64,000 nucleotides of DNA from Clostridia bacterium (lineage in GTDB: Bacteria > Bacillota > Clostridia > UBA1212), in contig JAFSVU010000014.1 in the NCBI GenBank assembly GCA_017444825.1, positions 30,584 through 94,583 of the forward strand, given 5' to 3'. Positions 25,276 through 34,514 of the stretch are shown here, in pieces. The translations under genes and the position numbers were made by a program. The notes beneath the pieces were generated by a model, which saw only the letters and a program-made list of their open reading frames with translations, was not told the origin of the DNA and ran no database searches. Numbering within the stretch: position 1 is the stretch's first letter; every line of letters starts with the position of its first letter.

Positions 25276-25304
25276 ATTATACAATATTGTGTAATCATTT
25301 GCAA
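25276..25304 (-). promoter_or_regulatory. promoter with palindromic operator for the antitoxin gene
   Basis: The minus strand reads TTGCAA, 17 bases, TATAAT. The spacer holds a palindrome (ACAATATTGT, 25281-25290, extended by flanking T/A) lying right against the -10 box. This is where a ribbon-helix-helix autorepressor would bind, which fits the RelB-like product. Confidence 0.75.
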
Positions 25305-25456
25305 GCAAATATTTTCATATTTTTTCAGAAATTTGCATATTTCTTCAGTTGTTTTCAATTGATTACACTTTGGCAAGTGTCTCGGCACGCAAAAAAGAGA
25401 AGCAGTTTGCCCGCTTCTCTCCATTGGTTATCAAAGTCTGCCCGGCCGCCCGAGGC

Positions 25457-26146
25457 TTATGCAAATACCGCCGTTCCGATCCTCACCATGGTCGCTCCCT
25501 CAAGGACCGCTTCCACGTAGTCGCCGCTCATGCCCATGGAAAGCTCTCCCATTGGAGCATTCGGAAGCCTCATTCCCCGTATACGCTCCTCAAGCTCGCG
25601 TGCTTTCGCAAAGATCGTTCTCAGTTCTTTCTCATCCGAACCAATGGGCGCCATTGTCATGACACCGCAAAGCTCCAGATCTTCGACTGCTGTAAACGCC
25701 TCAAGGAACCTGTCCACCTCAGCCGCCGGCAGCCCCGTCTTGCTCTCCTCACCCGAAATATTGACCTCAAGAAGGCCCTTGACGGTAAGTCCGTGAGCTC
25801 CCGCATATTTTCCGATGGCCTCGGCAAGCTCGATCCTGTCCACGGAATGGATAAGTTCGACCTTTCCCGCGCAGTATTTGATCTTGTTGGTCTGAAGCTG
25901 TCCGATAAGATGCCACTTGATATCCCCGGAAAGATCTGCGAGGGCCTGCTGCTTTTCGCGAAGCAGCTGCGTACGGTTCTCCGCAAACTCCCGCTGACCG
26001 CACTTTACAGCCTCTCTGACCTCCTGCTCGCCCACCGTCTTAGACACGCAAATGAGCCGCACCGAGCCCTCCGGCCTTCCTGCCTTCATCTCCGCCCTGC
26101 GGATGTTCTCGTTTATTCTCTTCAGATTCTCGGAAATATTACCCAT
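25457..26146 (-). CDS. yggS: YggS/YlmE-family PLP-binding protein
   Basis: The 229-aa protein follows the PLPBP (YggS) fold: LICVSKTV with the PLP Lys at about residue 36, then WHLIGQLQTNK at about 78-88, SVDRIELAEAI, LLEVNISGEESKTGL, LCGVMTMAP and LSMGMSGDYVEAV, ending VRIGTAVFA. It keeps PLP and amino-acid pools in balance and has no confirmed enzymatic activity. The usual FGENYVQE motif reads FAENRTQLL, a mild divergence. In Gram-positives ylmE lies directly before sepF; here an antitoxin gene is placed between them. The start is 4 bases from a heptamer repeat, whose AAAAAGG seems to serve as ribosome site. Confidence 0.92.
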   Translation of the reverse strand: MGNISENLKRINENIRRAEMKAGRPEGSVRLICVSKTVGEQEVREAVKCGQREFAENRTQLLREKQQALADLSGDIKWHLIGQLQTNKIKYCAGKVELIHSVDRIELAEAIGKYAGAHGLTVKGLLEVNISGEESKTGLPAAEVDRFLEAFTAVEDLELCGVMTMAPIGSDEKELRTIFAKARELEERIRGMRLPNAPMGELSMGMSGDYVEAVLEGATMVRIGTAVFA

Positions 26147-26150
26147 GACA

Positions 26151-26292
26151 CCTTTTTACTTATTACCTATTACCTTTTACTTATTACCTTAGCGGCACCC
26201 CTGTAACCTAAGGCGGCACTCCCTTGCGCCAGCCACTTTTACCTATTACCTTTTACTTATTACTTTGTTCGGCACCTCTCGCGCAGCGACCT
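26151..26292 (-). repeat. dispersed GTAAYAR heptamer/GC-block repeat, locus 3
   Basis: It fills the whole gap between the HlyD-like gene and yggS. On the minus strand it starts with GCGCGAGAGGTGCCGAAC, then AAAGTAATAAGTAAAAGG heptamers, two further GC blocks and a final heptamer array running into the yggS ribosome site. Here the upstream gene ends in its own TGA two bases before the element, the only locus where the stop codon is not AAGTAA. Confidence 0.9.
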
Positions 26293-26293
26293 G

Positions 26294-28252
26294 TCAGGAT
26301 ATCTGCTGCCCGTCATGCACCCTCTTGGAATCCACCACGTAGCACGTTCCTGCCGTGATGGTCGCGATCTTGCTCTGGGGCACGGGCGAGCCGTCCTTGT
26401 AGACGATGGTCGCGTCATCGTAGGGCGAGTCAGTGATGATAGCCTTTTCGTTGTCCCAGGCCTTGATGCCTACGTACATGAACTGGACGTAGCCTGCCTT
26501 GACCACAGCAAGCCTTGCGGTGGTGTTGTTTTTGTCCCAATCGGAAAGAGCGGTGAGAGGCACGCAGTAGCCGCTGGATTTGCTGACGTCGAAGGTGACG
26601 TTCAGAGTCTTTGATTTGAGGCTGTTCTTGAGGCCCCTCATGGTGCTGATCACCACGTATTCGTCGTCCGAGAGGACCTTCTCGCTGACGTTGCCCACGG
26701 CCTGGTAGGTCAGGTCGCTGTTTTTGACTGTGAGGAGACCGCTGAGGTTGCTGACCGGCTTGGTTATTTTCAGGATAACGTAGTAGTTCTGGTCGCTTAT
26801 GACGCTGCAGATCTTCTCCTCGGGCTGGACGTTCTGGTTAAGCTTGCTGTAGACATTGGCGTTTTCGAAGTTCGAGAGAGACGCTATCCGGAGGGTGCCG
26901 CTTTGGGCCGCCAGACTCTCGTAGAGCTCGTTTTCGGCATCGTCGTCATCGCTGATATGGAAACTCACCACACCCGCCTTTTCGGACCTCACAGGCACCA
27001 TTTTCTCGTTAATGACGGTCTCCAGCTCCTCTTTTTCCCGCTTGAGGGTTAGGATGCTGTCATTGCCGTTTTCGGACTCGATGAGGAGTGCATTCCGCTC
27101 TGTGATCAATGCGTTTATCGCGTTTTCCACTTCGCCGCAGCCCGTGACTGTGCCTGAAAGTCCCATCTCCGTGAGACGGGCCCGCTCCTCCTTGATCTTT
27201 GCGTTGATCTCGGTAAGTTTGATCTCGGTCTCAAGAAGCGTTGACTCGGAAACAAGGCTCACAAGGGCCAGGATCTTTGCATTGACCTGTTTAAGCCTCG
27301 CCAGCACGTTCCGGTTCTCTTCCTTTACGATATAACCAACGATACCGCCTGCCTCGACCCGGTCTCCCTCCTCAAGCTCCGACATAAAAATGCCCGTCGC
27401 ATCGCTGTAGAGGGGTTCTGACTTTCTGGCAAAATAGGCTGTTGCGGCGCCCTGCTCTGTCACCTCGCCAAGGCTGACGTAGCCGAGCTTGAAGGTTCCG
27501 AAATCGATGCTGTTGACGATAGAGATGCCTATGATAAGCACCACCGCCACGGCAATGCCGGCCATGACTATATACTTCCCCGCCTTGCTGAGTTTGTCGG
27601 AGGGCTTCTTTTTCTTCTTTTTTACGACGGGCTTCTTGGCAGGCTGGGGCGTCGCTTTTTTGGCAGGCTCGTCGTCCTCCGAAGGTACGCTGTAGAGAGG
27701 TGAGGGGCTGGGCTGTTTTTCCGCGCGGAAGCCGGCCTCCTCGCCGTATTCGTCAAGGCCGAAATCGACCCCTTCGCCGTCCGCATAATCGTCCGGATCT
27801 CCGTAGTTATCGTAAAGGTCCGCGGATCTTCTGTCGTAGCCCCGGGTCTCATCGTAACCTCTTGCTCTCTCCGCGTGGCCCCGGGAGCTGTCGCTGCTGC
27901 CCCAAAGACTCTCGCTGTAGTCTCCGGACGACCGTGATCCCCTGCGGAAATCCTCGTCATCCTCTTCGTAATAGCGGCCGTCCTCTTCACCGTCGGACAC
28001 ATAACCTCTGCTGCCGGACTCATCGTAAATGCCGGTGTTTCTTCCGGCGCCCGGAGTTCTCCTTCTTTCGGCCTCGTTTTGTCTGGCTCTTTCGGCGGCA
28101 ACGGCCTCCCGGTCTTTTTTCGCCTGATTACGGTCTCTTATAACAGCAGTCATGACAAGACGCGGGTCATCGTTATACAATACCCGCTTGTAGAAGGGAA
28201 CGTTATTTTCTCTGAGCCAGCGCTCATATTCCTCTCTGCTGATGTCTTCCAT
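26294..28252 (-). CDS. HlyD-like membrane adaptor protein with long charged N-terminus
   Basis: The 652-aa protein starts with a hydrophilic segment of about 225 residues rich in Arg, Asp, Ser and Tyr, ending in a KKKKKK run. A membrane helix (YIVMAGIAVAVVLIIGISIV) and an extracytoplasmic part follow: a biotinyl-lipoyl-like half (GIFMSELEEGDRVEAGGIVGYIV), a coiled coil of about 80 residues and a beta barrel with VVISTMRGL and SKSSGYCVPLTALSD. This is the layout of HlyD-type adaptors and of the clostridial proteins often found upstream of yggS-sepF. No transporter partner is adjacent, so a role at the division site or wall is as likely as export. The ATG is set in AAACCAATG. Confidence 0.7.
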   Translation of the reverse strand: MEDISREEYERWLRENNVPFYKRVLYNDDPRLVMTAVIRDRNQAKKDREAVAAERARQNEAERRRTPGAGRNTGIYDESGSRGYVSDGEEDGRYYEEDDEDFRRGSRSSGDYSESLWGSSDSSRGHAERARGYDETRGYDRRSADLYDNYGDPDDYADGEGVDFGLDEYGEEAGFRAEKQPSPSPLYSVPSEDDEPAKKATPQPAKKPVVKKKKKKPSDKLSKAGKYIVMAGIAVAVVLIIGISIVNSIDFGTFKLGYVSLGEVTEQGAATAYFARKSEPLYSDATGIFMSELEEGDRVEAGGIVGYIVKEENRNVLARLKQVNAKILALVSLVSESTLLETEIKLTEINAKIKEERARLTEMGLSGTVTGCGEVENAINALITERNALLIESENGNDSILTLKREKEELETVINEKMVPVRSEKAGVVSFHISDDDDAENELYESLAAQSGTLRIASLSNFENANVYSKLNQNVQPEEKICSVISDQNYYVILKITKPVSNLSGLLTVKNSDLTYQAVGNVSEKVLSDDEYVVISTMRGLKNSLKSKTLNVTFDVSKSSGYCVPLTALSDWDKNNTTARLAVVKAGYVQFMYVGIKAWDNEKAIITDSPYDDATIVYKDGSPVPQSKIATITAGTCYVVDSKRVHDGQQIS

Positions 28253-28271
28253 TGGTTTTTACCTTAATCGA

Positions 28272-29429
28272 TCACTCACTGAAGAAGCCTTTTTCACGGC
28301 GCATCGAAATACTCATGACCATGCCAACCGAAATGTAGTTTGCGAGCATAGCGCTGCCTCCCTGGCTCATAAAGGGGAGAGCAAGGCCCGTGATGGGGAG
28401 CAGACCCAGGTTCATTGCAATGTTCTGGACAATAACGACGAAAAAGCTGGCGAAGATACCGGCGGCAACGCAGCGCCCGAAGTAGTCCTGGGACCGCATG
28501 GATACCGAAAGCATTCGCAAAAGAATGACCGTAAAGAGCACGATGACCGCGACGGCGACTATGAATCCGCCTTCTTCGCACACCACGGAATAGATCATGT
28601 CCGTCAGTTTAACGAGGATCTTATTGCTCCTGTTCATGGTCCCTTCGTTGAGACCCTGCCCGTAGACGCCGCCGTTGCCGATAGCTGTGAGAGAGCGGCG
28701 CAGCTGAAGCGTGTAGTCGAAATAGAGCTCATTGTCGGGGTCCAGGAAGCCCAGAAGTCTCGTTCTTCTGGTACCGTTCATGTAGAACTTCCACACAAAC
28801 GGGATGCCCATGGCGCCTGCCACTACAGCTCCTACAAGGTAACGCAACCTGATCTCGCCCACAAAGATAACCACCATGAAGGTGATGATGTAGGTGATGG
28901 CCATTCCCAGGTCCTTCTGAAGGAAGACCAGAGCAAGGGGCAGAACAAATCCGAACAGTATGTGGAAGCCGTATTTTAGGGTCATGCCCTCGCGTTTGAC
29001 CTTCTCCAGGTAGATTGCGATATAGATGACCATCGCCAATTTCATGAGCTCGGAGGGCTGGTACGTCGTAAAACCGAGGTTGAGCCAGCTCCGGCTTCCT
29101 CCGGAGTCGATACCGATACCGGGGAGGAAAACCGCCAGCATCAATCCGACATTTATGATAAAGAAGGGTATGTAGACCTTTTTGAAGTTTCTATAGTCGA
29201 AAAACGTGAACACGATGCACAGCACTATACCGATGACCAGTCCCAGTATCTGAATGATCATCTGACGCTGGCCGTGGTCCAGGTATTTGTCATACTGTGC
29301 GCTGCTGAGGTATACGAGCCCCACAGCGGTAACGGCAAGCACAGCAGAAAGAAGCATGTAGTCAAACTTTCTGAAGTAGTCTACACGCTCGCTGTGTTCT
29401 ATTGAAACGTTGCTCAAACTGCCGTTCAA
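28272..29429 (-). CDS. rodA: RodA/FtsW-family peptidoglycan polymerase
   Basis: The 385-aa protein has ten or so membrane helices and the SEDS motifs: GSRSWLNLGFTTYQPSELMKLAMVI at about residues 110-134 (written here in parts: RSWLNLG and QPSELMKLAM), KDLGMAITY, YQ-type loop with GGVYGQGLNEGT, and TDMIYSVVCEEGGF at about 290-303 with the catalytic-loop acidic residues. SEDS proteins link lipid II into glycan strands with a class B PBP. RodA is favoured over FtsW by the motifs and by its place beside lgt rather than in a mur cluster, but this is not certain. The start overlaps the lgt stop by four bases. Confidence 0.9.
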   Translation of the reverse strand: MNGSLSNVSIEHSERVDYFRKFDYMLLSAVLAVTAVGLVYLSSAQYDKYLDHGQRQMIIQILGLVIGIVLCIVFTFFDYRNFKKVYIPFFIINVGLMLAVFLPGIGIDSGGSRSWLNLGFTTYQPSELMKLAMVIYIAIYLEKVKREGMTLKYGFHILFGFVLPLALVFLQKDLGMAITYIITFMVVIFVGEIRLRYLVGAVVAGAMGIPFVWKFYMNGTRRTRLLGFLDPDNELYFDYTLQLRRSLTAIGNGGVYGQGLNEGTMNRSNKILVKLTDMIYSVVCEEGGFIVAVAVIVLFTVILLRMLSVSMRSQDYFGRCVAAGIFASFFVVIVQNIAMNLGLLPITGLALPFMSQGGSAMLANYISVGMVMSISMRREKGFFSE

Positions 29430-30574
29430 TCTTCCTGTCTCTCCTCCGGCAAATCTTCTTCTGTCTCGGGCTCGGGCTCAGGCTCTTCAGCCTCAGGCTC
29501 GGGCTCGGGCTCTGTCTCAGACTCTTCAGCCTCAGAATCCTCATCCGCCTCTTCAGTTTCAGGATCCGGTTCCTCCGCACCATCCTCCGGCTTCTCCGCC
29601 AGTATCGCTGCGGCCCTGGAGAGGGACGATTCCTCTTCCTCCGTGTCCCCGGTCTCCTCTTTCTTAGCCTTCTTCACGCCCACGATGCCCCGCTCGTTTG
29701 CGTCCTCTATAACATCTGTAAGCTTCTTGCCTCTCACCTTAGCGTCGATAAAGAGGGCTATTCCCAGCACCACCAGTGCCACAGAAAGCCACTGCGAAAC
29801 TCTTATGTCAACGCTTCCGATCTTCAGCATAAGGCTGTCTGTTCTCAGCCCCTCGACCAGCGCTCTCTCCGCGCCGTAAACGATCATGTAAAGAGCGGTG
29901 ATCTCACCGACTTTTTTCTGGAATTTCTTCCTGTATATGACTATGAATACAAACCCCAGGATGCACCAGACCGACTCGTAGAGGAATGTGGGGTGGACGA
30001 GCTTGTCCCCCATGGTCTTCGAAATAACGTTTCCGGTCATACCGAAGATGGTATTGGTTTCGGAACCGTAGGCCTCCTGGTTGAAGAAATTGCCCCACCG
30101 GCCGATTCCCTGGCCCAGCATTATATAGGGCATTGCGAAATCAAGGAGATGCAGCAGGCTTCTTTTCTTTACCTTGGTCGCAACGACGGCCACTATCACG
30201 ATGGCTATCACCGCGCCGTATATCGCAAGTCCGCCGTTCCAGATCTTTATGATCTCCCACGGGTTCTTCGAGTAGTAATCCAGCGAAAAGATCACGTAGT
30301 AGAGTCTGGCGCCGACGATTGAAATCGGAAGTGCCCAGATAAAGTAATCCATGAGGTCGTTCCGGGATATGCCGTAAGACTCCGCCCGGCGCATGCCGAG
30401 AACAAGGCAAAGGACCATGCCAAGGCATATCACGATGCCGTACATGTGGATCGTAAAGGGACCTATCTTGAACGAGCTGATGAGAGGATCGATCTTTATC
30501 CCTATATTCGGAAACGAAACGTAATCTCCCGTACCGCCGGCTTCCTGCGCCAGCAGCGCTGTCATTTCAAACAT
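29426..30574 (-). CDS. lgt: prolipoprotein diacylglyceryl transferase with acidic C-terminal extension
   Basis: The first 280 residues are Lgt: IHMYGIVICLGMVLC, WNGGLAIYGA, GQGIGRWGNFFNQEAYG (the family signature with the essential Arg) and LVHPTFLYESVWC. Lgt moves a diacylglycerol group from phosphatidylglycerol to the lipobox Cys of prelipoproteins, of which this window encodes several. Residues 300-382 are an added acidic tail built from Glu-Pro and Glu-Ser repeats (ETEPEPEPEAEEPEPE). The usual protein is about 260-280 aa. GGAGAAGGAG precedes the ATG. Confidence 0.95.
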   Translation of the reverse strand: MFEMTALLAQEAGGTGDYVSFPNIGIKIDPLISSFKIGPFTIHMYGIVICLGMVLCLVLGMRRAESYGISRNDLMDYFIWALPISIVGARLYYVIFSLDYYSKNPWEIIKIWNGGLAIYGAVIAIVIVAVVATKVKKRSLLHLLDFAMPYIMLGQGIGRWGNFFNQEAYGSETNTIFGMTGNVISKTMGDKLVHPTFLYESVWCILGFVFIVIYRKKFQKKVGEITALYMIVYGAERALVEGLRTDSLMLKIGSVDIRVSQWLSVALVVLGIALFIDAKVRGKKLTDVIEDANERGIVGVKKAKKEETGDTEEEESSLSRAAAILAEKPEDGAEEPDPETEEADEDSEAEESETEPEPEPEAEEPEPEPETEEDLPEERQED

Positions 30575-30634
30575 ATCATTCTCCTTCTCCTTTGGCGTGT
30601 CATAACCAATGCCGCCGGGATCTGAAAAGTGTTT

Positions 30635-32269
30635 TTATGGGATCATAGCGATTATGATCTTCATGCATTTCACAGCCGCCGCATAGTCCGCGGACAGATA
30701 ATCGTCGCCGAAAAGACCCGTGGTCCTTGTGTAGCCGCCGGCGTATTCCCCGTTTACGTATGCCCAGGCAGTGGTGTTGTCGCGTTTAAACAGTTCAACC
30801 TTGTACACCTTTCCGCTGTTCTCGGTGTATGTGATAGACGCCACGATCTCGCCAATGTCCTCCTGCGCAGGCTCCTCCAGCACAACGTCCTTTATGACCG
30901 TATTGGTGTAAAGGGACAGGAGCACCCAGTTGAAGGCCTCGTAGGGGTTTACGGTCTGGATGTCATTGGAAAGGTCGTCGTCCCGGTTGAGCGCGATATC
31001 CTCTTCCGTGAGGGGCGTATAGCGGTTGCCGGAGGTGACGAGGGTGATGTCATCATCGTCCACAGCCTCCCTGCCGTCCCAGTAACGGGTGACCACCGGC
31101 TCCTCGGTCTCATTGCCGTCCTTGTCGGTCTTCGTGACGGTCTCGTAGGTGTAGGTCATGGTGTGCTTCTCGCCCGCGATGTCGATCTCGATCTTACTGA
31201 TGTTGTCCGAGTCCTCCATGTAGAGGTATGCGTCGATGTAGTCCATCACGTTGATGGTCTTGTAGACGTAAGAGGTGCTCACCGTGTATATCTCGTAAAT
31301 GCCGTCCTTGCCGTCGTCCACCAGGCAGTAGTACTTGTCGCCGTCCTCGGTCTTATTTCCGACTTTTATAAAGTAGCGCTCCAGCGCACCGTCCTCGGTT
31401 TCCGCGTAGTAGTAATACTCTATGTCCGCGGGGGCAAGGCCGTAATTCACAAATTCCTCCTCCGTAACGTCCGCCACGGCAATGGAATCAAGTGGCAGAT
31501 CCTTCAGAGAATCGGTGAGTTCGTTCACCTTGGTGTCCTGGGACTTGCGCTCGAGAGGATATTTCACCCTCCACTTCCAGGAATCGTCGCCCTCCTGTAT
31601 CCCGGTGCATTCCAGTTCCAAAAGCTTGCTGCCCTTCTCGTTGATGACAAAACGCTTGGGGACCGACGTGGTAAGGTATGCGAAAGCTTTCATCTGAATG
31701 ACGGATTCCTTCTGGAAAAGCAGCCTTCCCACCGAAATGGCGTTGACCTTGTAGACGGTCTTGGAGCCGTCGTCCAGGTAGACGAACCTGTAATTCCTGG
31801 AAAACTCGTAGCCGCCGACGTAAAGCGTGATGGTCTGTCCTTCGATGTTGGTGGCCTTGATATAGAGGTCCGAGGTTCCGTCCTCGTTGAAGCCGTAATC
31901 CGTCAGGCTCTCCACGTCCTTTATCGCGATGCCGGAGCTTGACGATACCACAGTAGAAACCAATGAGTTCACCGTGCCGGTATTGGCTTCAATGGAGGGA
32001 TCCGAGGTGCAGGTCCAGACCTTTGTGTTCTTCCCGTCCACCTCGACAATGCTGCGCTCGAGTGTAATGACCGTTCCGTTGACCTTTGACTCAAGGCCGG
32101 CAATATAGTCGTACTCAAAGCTTATAAGCTTCACGTATTCCTCCGACGGTGCCTCGGTGGGATCCGCGGAGCTGTTGTTTCCTTTTGTCACAATAAGCAC
32201 CACAGCCACCGCCACAGACACGATGACGAGGGCGACCAATGCGATGATAGTGGTTTTGTATCTTTTCAC
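30635..32269 (-). CDS. DUF4340 membrane-anchored protein of a Gld-like ABC system
   Basis: The 544-aa protein has one N-terminal membrane helix (IIALVALVIVSVAVAVVLIV) and a large extracytoplasmic part with tandem similar beta-rich halves, each with motifs like SLTDYGFNEDGTSDLYIKA and EFVNYGLAPADIEYYYYAE. This is the DUF4340 pattern (about LTDYGL-x-DP...), a family found downstream of GldG-like genes. The function is unknown; Gld systems in Bacteroidota relate to gliding, but Clostridia with this set do not glide. The start overlaps the GldG-like gene's stop by four bases, showing tight coupling. Confidence 0.8.
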   Translation of the reverse strand: MKRYKTTIIALVALVIVSVAVAVVLIVTKGNNSSADPTEAPSEEYVKLISFEYDYIAGLESKVNGTVITLERSIVEVDGKNTKVWTCTSDPSIEANTGTVNSLVSTVVSSSSGIAIKDVESLTDYGFNEDGTSDLYIKATNIEGQTITLYVGGYEFSRNYRFVYLDDGSKTVYKVNAISVGRLLFQKESVIQMKAFAYLTTSVPKRFVINEKGSKLLELECTGIQEGDDSWKWRVKYPLERKSQDTKVNELTDSLKDLPLDSIAVADVTEEEFVNYGLAPADIEYYYYAETEDGALERYFIKVGNKTEDGDKYYCLVDDGKDGIYEIYTVSTSYVYKTINVMDYIDAYLYMEDSDNISKIEIDIAGEKHTMTYTYETVTKTDKDGNETEEPVVTRYWDGREAVDDDDITLVTSGNRYTPLTEEDIALNRDDDLSNDIQTVNPYEAFNWVLLSLYTNTVIKDVVLEEPAQEDIGEIVASITYTENSGKVYKVELFKRDNTTAWAYVNGEYAGGYTRTTGLFGDDYLSADYAAAVKCMKIIIAMIP

Positions 32270-33804
32270 TTAAACCTCCTGGTCAGCCACACGGCAAAGC
32301 CTGCGCCGAGAATAAGGAGCGGTATTGCGATCATCACTATGATCGTGTGCACTCTCATAGCGTTTTCCGAAATGACCACAGCGGTCTTGACGCCGTTGTT
32401 GTAGGCCTTCGCCTGTATGGAGTCGGCCACGTTGGATTTGACCTCAAGGTCCATCCATCTTAAAGCTGCGGATATGGTCTTTTGAGGCGCGTCGCTGCCC
32501 AGCATTCCGAGGGCCGCATCCGAATACGTTCCGCTGGAGCCGAAAACGACGATCCTGGACGTGTTAACGCCAATGTCCTTCTTTCCGCTGGCCGCCACCA
32601 CCGAGATTCCGGAGCGGGAATCGTTCTCATTCTCGATAGCCACCGCTTTTGCGTTTTTGGAGGTCTGGATCAGAGGCTCCGCCTCGGCTGTATCCGTCAT
32701 ATTGTCAAGGTTCAGGGACCTTGTGTACATGATATAGATCTCTGTGGACTCCAGCTTCTCGAAGGCGCCTACGCCCCTGGTCTTCGCTTTGAAGGCCTGT
32801 CCCTCGCTGCCGCTGACCGAAACGTCGTCCGTCTCCTCCACCAGCGTCTTCTCAAGGGAAATGCCGTAGCTTACCAGTATCTCGCCGAAATTCTCGAAAT
32901 CGTTGTATATGATCTTATCCTCGTAGATAGATTTCACGTCCATGAAGAAGAAGGCGCTGTGGCCCGCTTTCAGCCAGCGGTCAAGCTTGTCCCGTGCCTC
33001 GCCGGTAAGATCCTGGGTGGGGCCCATAAATATCATGCAGACGGCCTCTTCCGGAATGTCCGCAGTCCTTATGTCGATCTCCTCCACGTCGAAGCCGTTG
33101 TTCTCTATGTACTCGAGTATCGAGGAGGAATAGTTCTTCCTCGGCATCTCGCCAAAGCCCGTCGAATAGCAGATGACGGGTATCTCGCCGGTCACCTTGA
33201 TGATGGCGGATGTGAATTTGGTCTCAGCCTGGATCCCCACCGTCACCTCGTACTGGTAATAGTACTGATACGTCTGGGTCTCCGTCGCATAAAGGTCGGT
33301 GGACGTGAGATGTCTGATATTGTCGCCGCACTTTACAATGAAATCGTTCTTCTTGTAGTTGGACGAGGCCTGCTCGCCTACGGTCTTCAGAAGGAACGAG
33401 GGATTTCTGTCAAGATCCACGTACTCCACCGACACTCTCGGGTATTTGTCGTAAAGGTCCAGTATCAGCACCTGCTCCGCCCGTTTTCCGGGGCCCGTCT
33501 CAGCCTCGCCCTCAACTCTGTCGAAGAGAGCGTAGATGGTGACGTTTGAATCAAGCTCGCTCAGCACCTTTTTGGATATGTCCGTCAATGTGAATATGCC
33601 GCCGGTGGTACTGTCTATGTTCGGGATGAACTGGACCACAAGGTTCAGCAGCACGAAGGCCACCACCGCCACCGCCACGAATATGATGAGATTGGTCCTT
33701 TTGGCAAGCTTGCGGTGGAATCCGGACTTTTTTGAATTATCGGTCTCCGGGGTCACGTTTGCCGGGGTGGAATCGGTTTCTTTAGACTTTTTCATCAGCT
33801 CCAC
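32266..33804 (-). CDS. GldG-family ABC-system membrane protein
   Basis: The 512-aa protein has an N-terminal helix (NLIIFVAVAVVAFVLLNLVV), a large outer domain with TLTDISKKVLSELDSNVTIYALFDR, VSVEYVDLDRNP, PVICYSTGFGE and MIFMGPTQDLTGEARDKLDRWLKAGHSAFFFMD (quoted in parts), and a C-terminal helix (IIVMIAIPLLILGAGFAVWL). This is the GldG / ABC-type uncharacterised auxiliary family. It is thought to work with the ABC permease encoded just upstream, whose last codons it overlaps by ten bases. Confidence 0.82.
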   Translation of the reverse strand: MELMKKSKETDSTPANVTPETDNSKKSGFHRKLAKRTNLIIFVAVAVVAFVLLNLVVQFIPNIDSTTGGIFTLTDISKKVLSELDSNVTIYALFDRVEGEAETGPGKRAEQVLILDLYDKYPRVSVEYVDLDRNPSFLLKTVGEQASSNYKKNDFIVKCGDNIRHLTSTDLYATETQTYQYYYQYEVTVGIQAETKFTSAIIKVTGEIPVICYSTGFGEMPRKNYSSSILEYIENNGFDVEEIDIRTADIPEEAVCMIFMGPTQDLTGEARDKLDRWLKAGHSAFFFMDVKSIYEDKIIYNDFENFGEILVSYGISLEKTLVEETDDVSVSGSEGQAFKAKTRGVGAFEKLESTEIYIMYTRSLNLDNMTDTAEAEPLIQTSKNAKAVAIENENDSRSGISVVAASGKKDIGVNTSRIVVFGSSGTYSDAALGMLGSDAPQKTISAALRWMDLEVKSNVADSIQAKAYNNGVKTAVVISENAMRVHTIIVMIAIPLLILGAGFAVWLTRRFK

Positions 33805-34508
33805 CTCTTTCTTTCGATATTGGTTATGGTTATGAAAAGCACGACCGCGGTGAAGGACAGGTAATAGATGAGGGAGGACACGTTGAACACGCCCGACGAG
33901 AAATCGTCATACCTCGATGAGAGGGAAAGCCACACAAGTATCTGTCCGAAAACGCCTTTCACAGTCTGGCCAATGGTCTCTATGAACGTAATGCCTATAA
34001 GAATGATGACGCCAAGGACCGCCGCTATAGGCTGGCTGTCGGTAACGGACGACGCAAACGCGCCCACCGAAAGATAGGCAAGTCCAAGAAGGAAAAATGC
34101 CACGTAGCCGCCCACTGTCATTGCCAACGGGAAAACGCCGCCGTCGTTTATGTAGAACGTCATTATGATGGGGCAGACCATGGTCTCAACGCACATGCAG
34201 GTGAACACCACCACGGAAGCCAGGTACTTTCCCAGTACGATCTTCCACGTAGGGATCGGCGCGGTGCGGAGGAGCACCTCGGTACCGTTCTTTCTGTCCT
34301 CTGAGAAAAGCTTCATCGTGATAACGGGGATGAAGAATATGAGGAACGTGGTGAGAGAGCCGAGGGTCATGGTGAACTCGATGCTCTGGTTATACAGGTT
34401 GATGTTCCAGAAATACAATCCCGTGAGCACGCCGAAAAAGGCGATTATGCAGTACGCCACAGGGGATTTGAAATAGCTTTGAAGTTCTCTTTTAAAAACA
34501 GCTTCCAT
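33795..34508 (-). CDS. ABC-2-type permease (GldF-like)
   Basis: The 237-aa protein has six membrane helices. It has the ABC-2 pattern: MEAVFKRELQSYFKSPVAY at the N-terminus, FFIPVITMKLFSEDRKNGTEVLLRTAPI at about residues 55-82 and LGKYLASVVVFTC. It pairs with the ATPase gene seven bases upstream. The coupling helix motif EDRKNGT matches GldF/NosY-type permeases. The cargo is unknown. Confidence 0.88.
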   Translation of the reverse strand: MEAVFKRELQSYFKSPVAYCIIAFFGVLTGLYFWNINLYNQSIEFTMTLGSLTTFLIFFIPVITMKLFSEDRKNGTEVLLRTAPIPTWKIVLGKYLASVVVFTCMCVETMVCPIIMTFYINDGGVFPLAMTVGGYVAFFLLGLAYLSVGAFASSVTDSQPIAAVLGVIILIGITFIETIGQTVKGVFGQILVWLSLSSRYDDFSSGVFNVSSLIYYLSFTAVVLFITITNIERKRWS

Positions 34509-34514
34509 AAGGCC

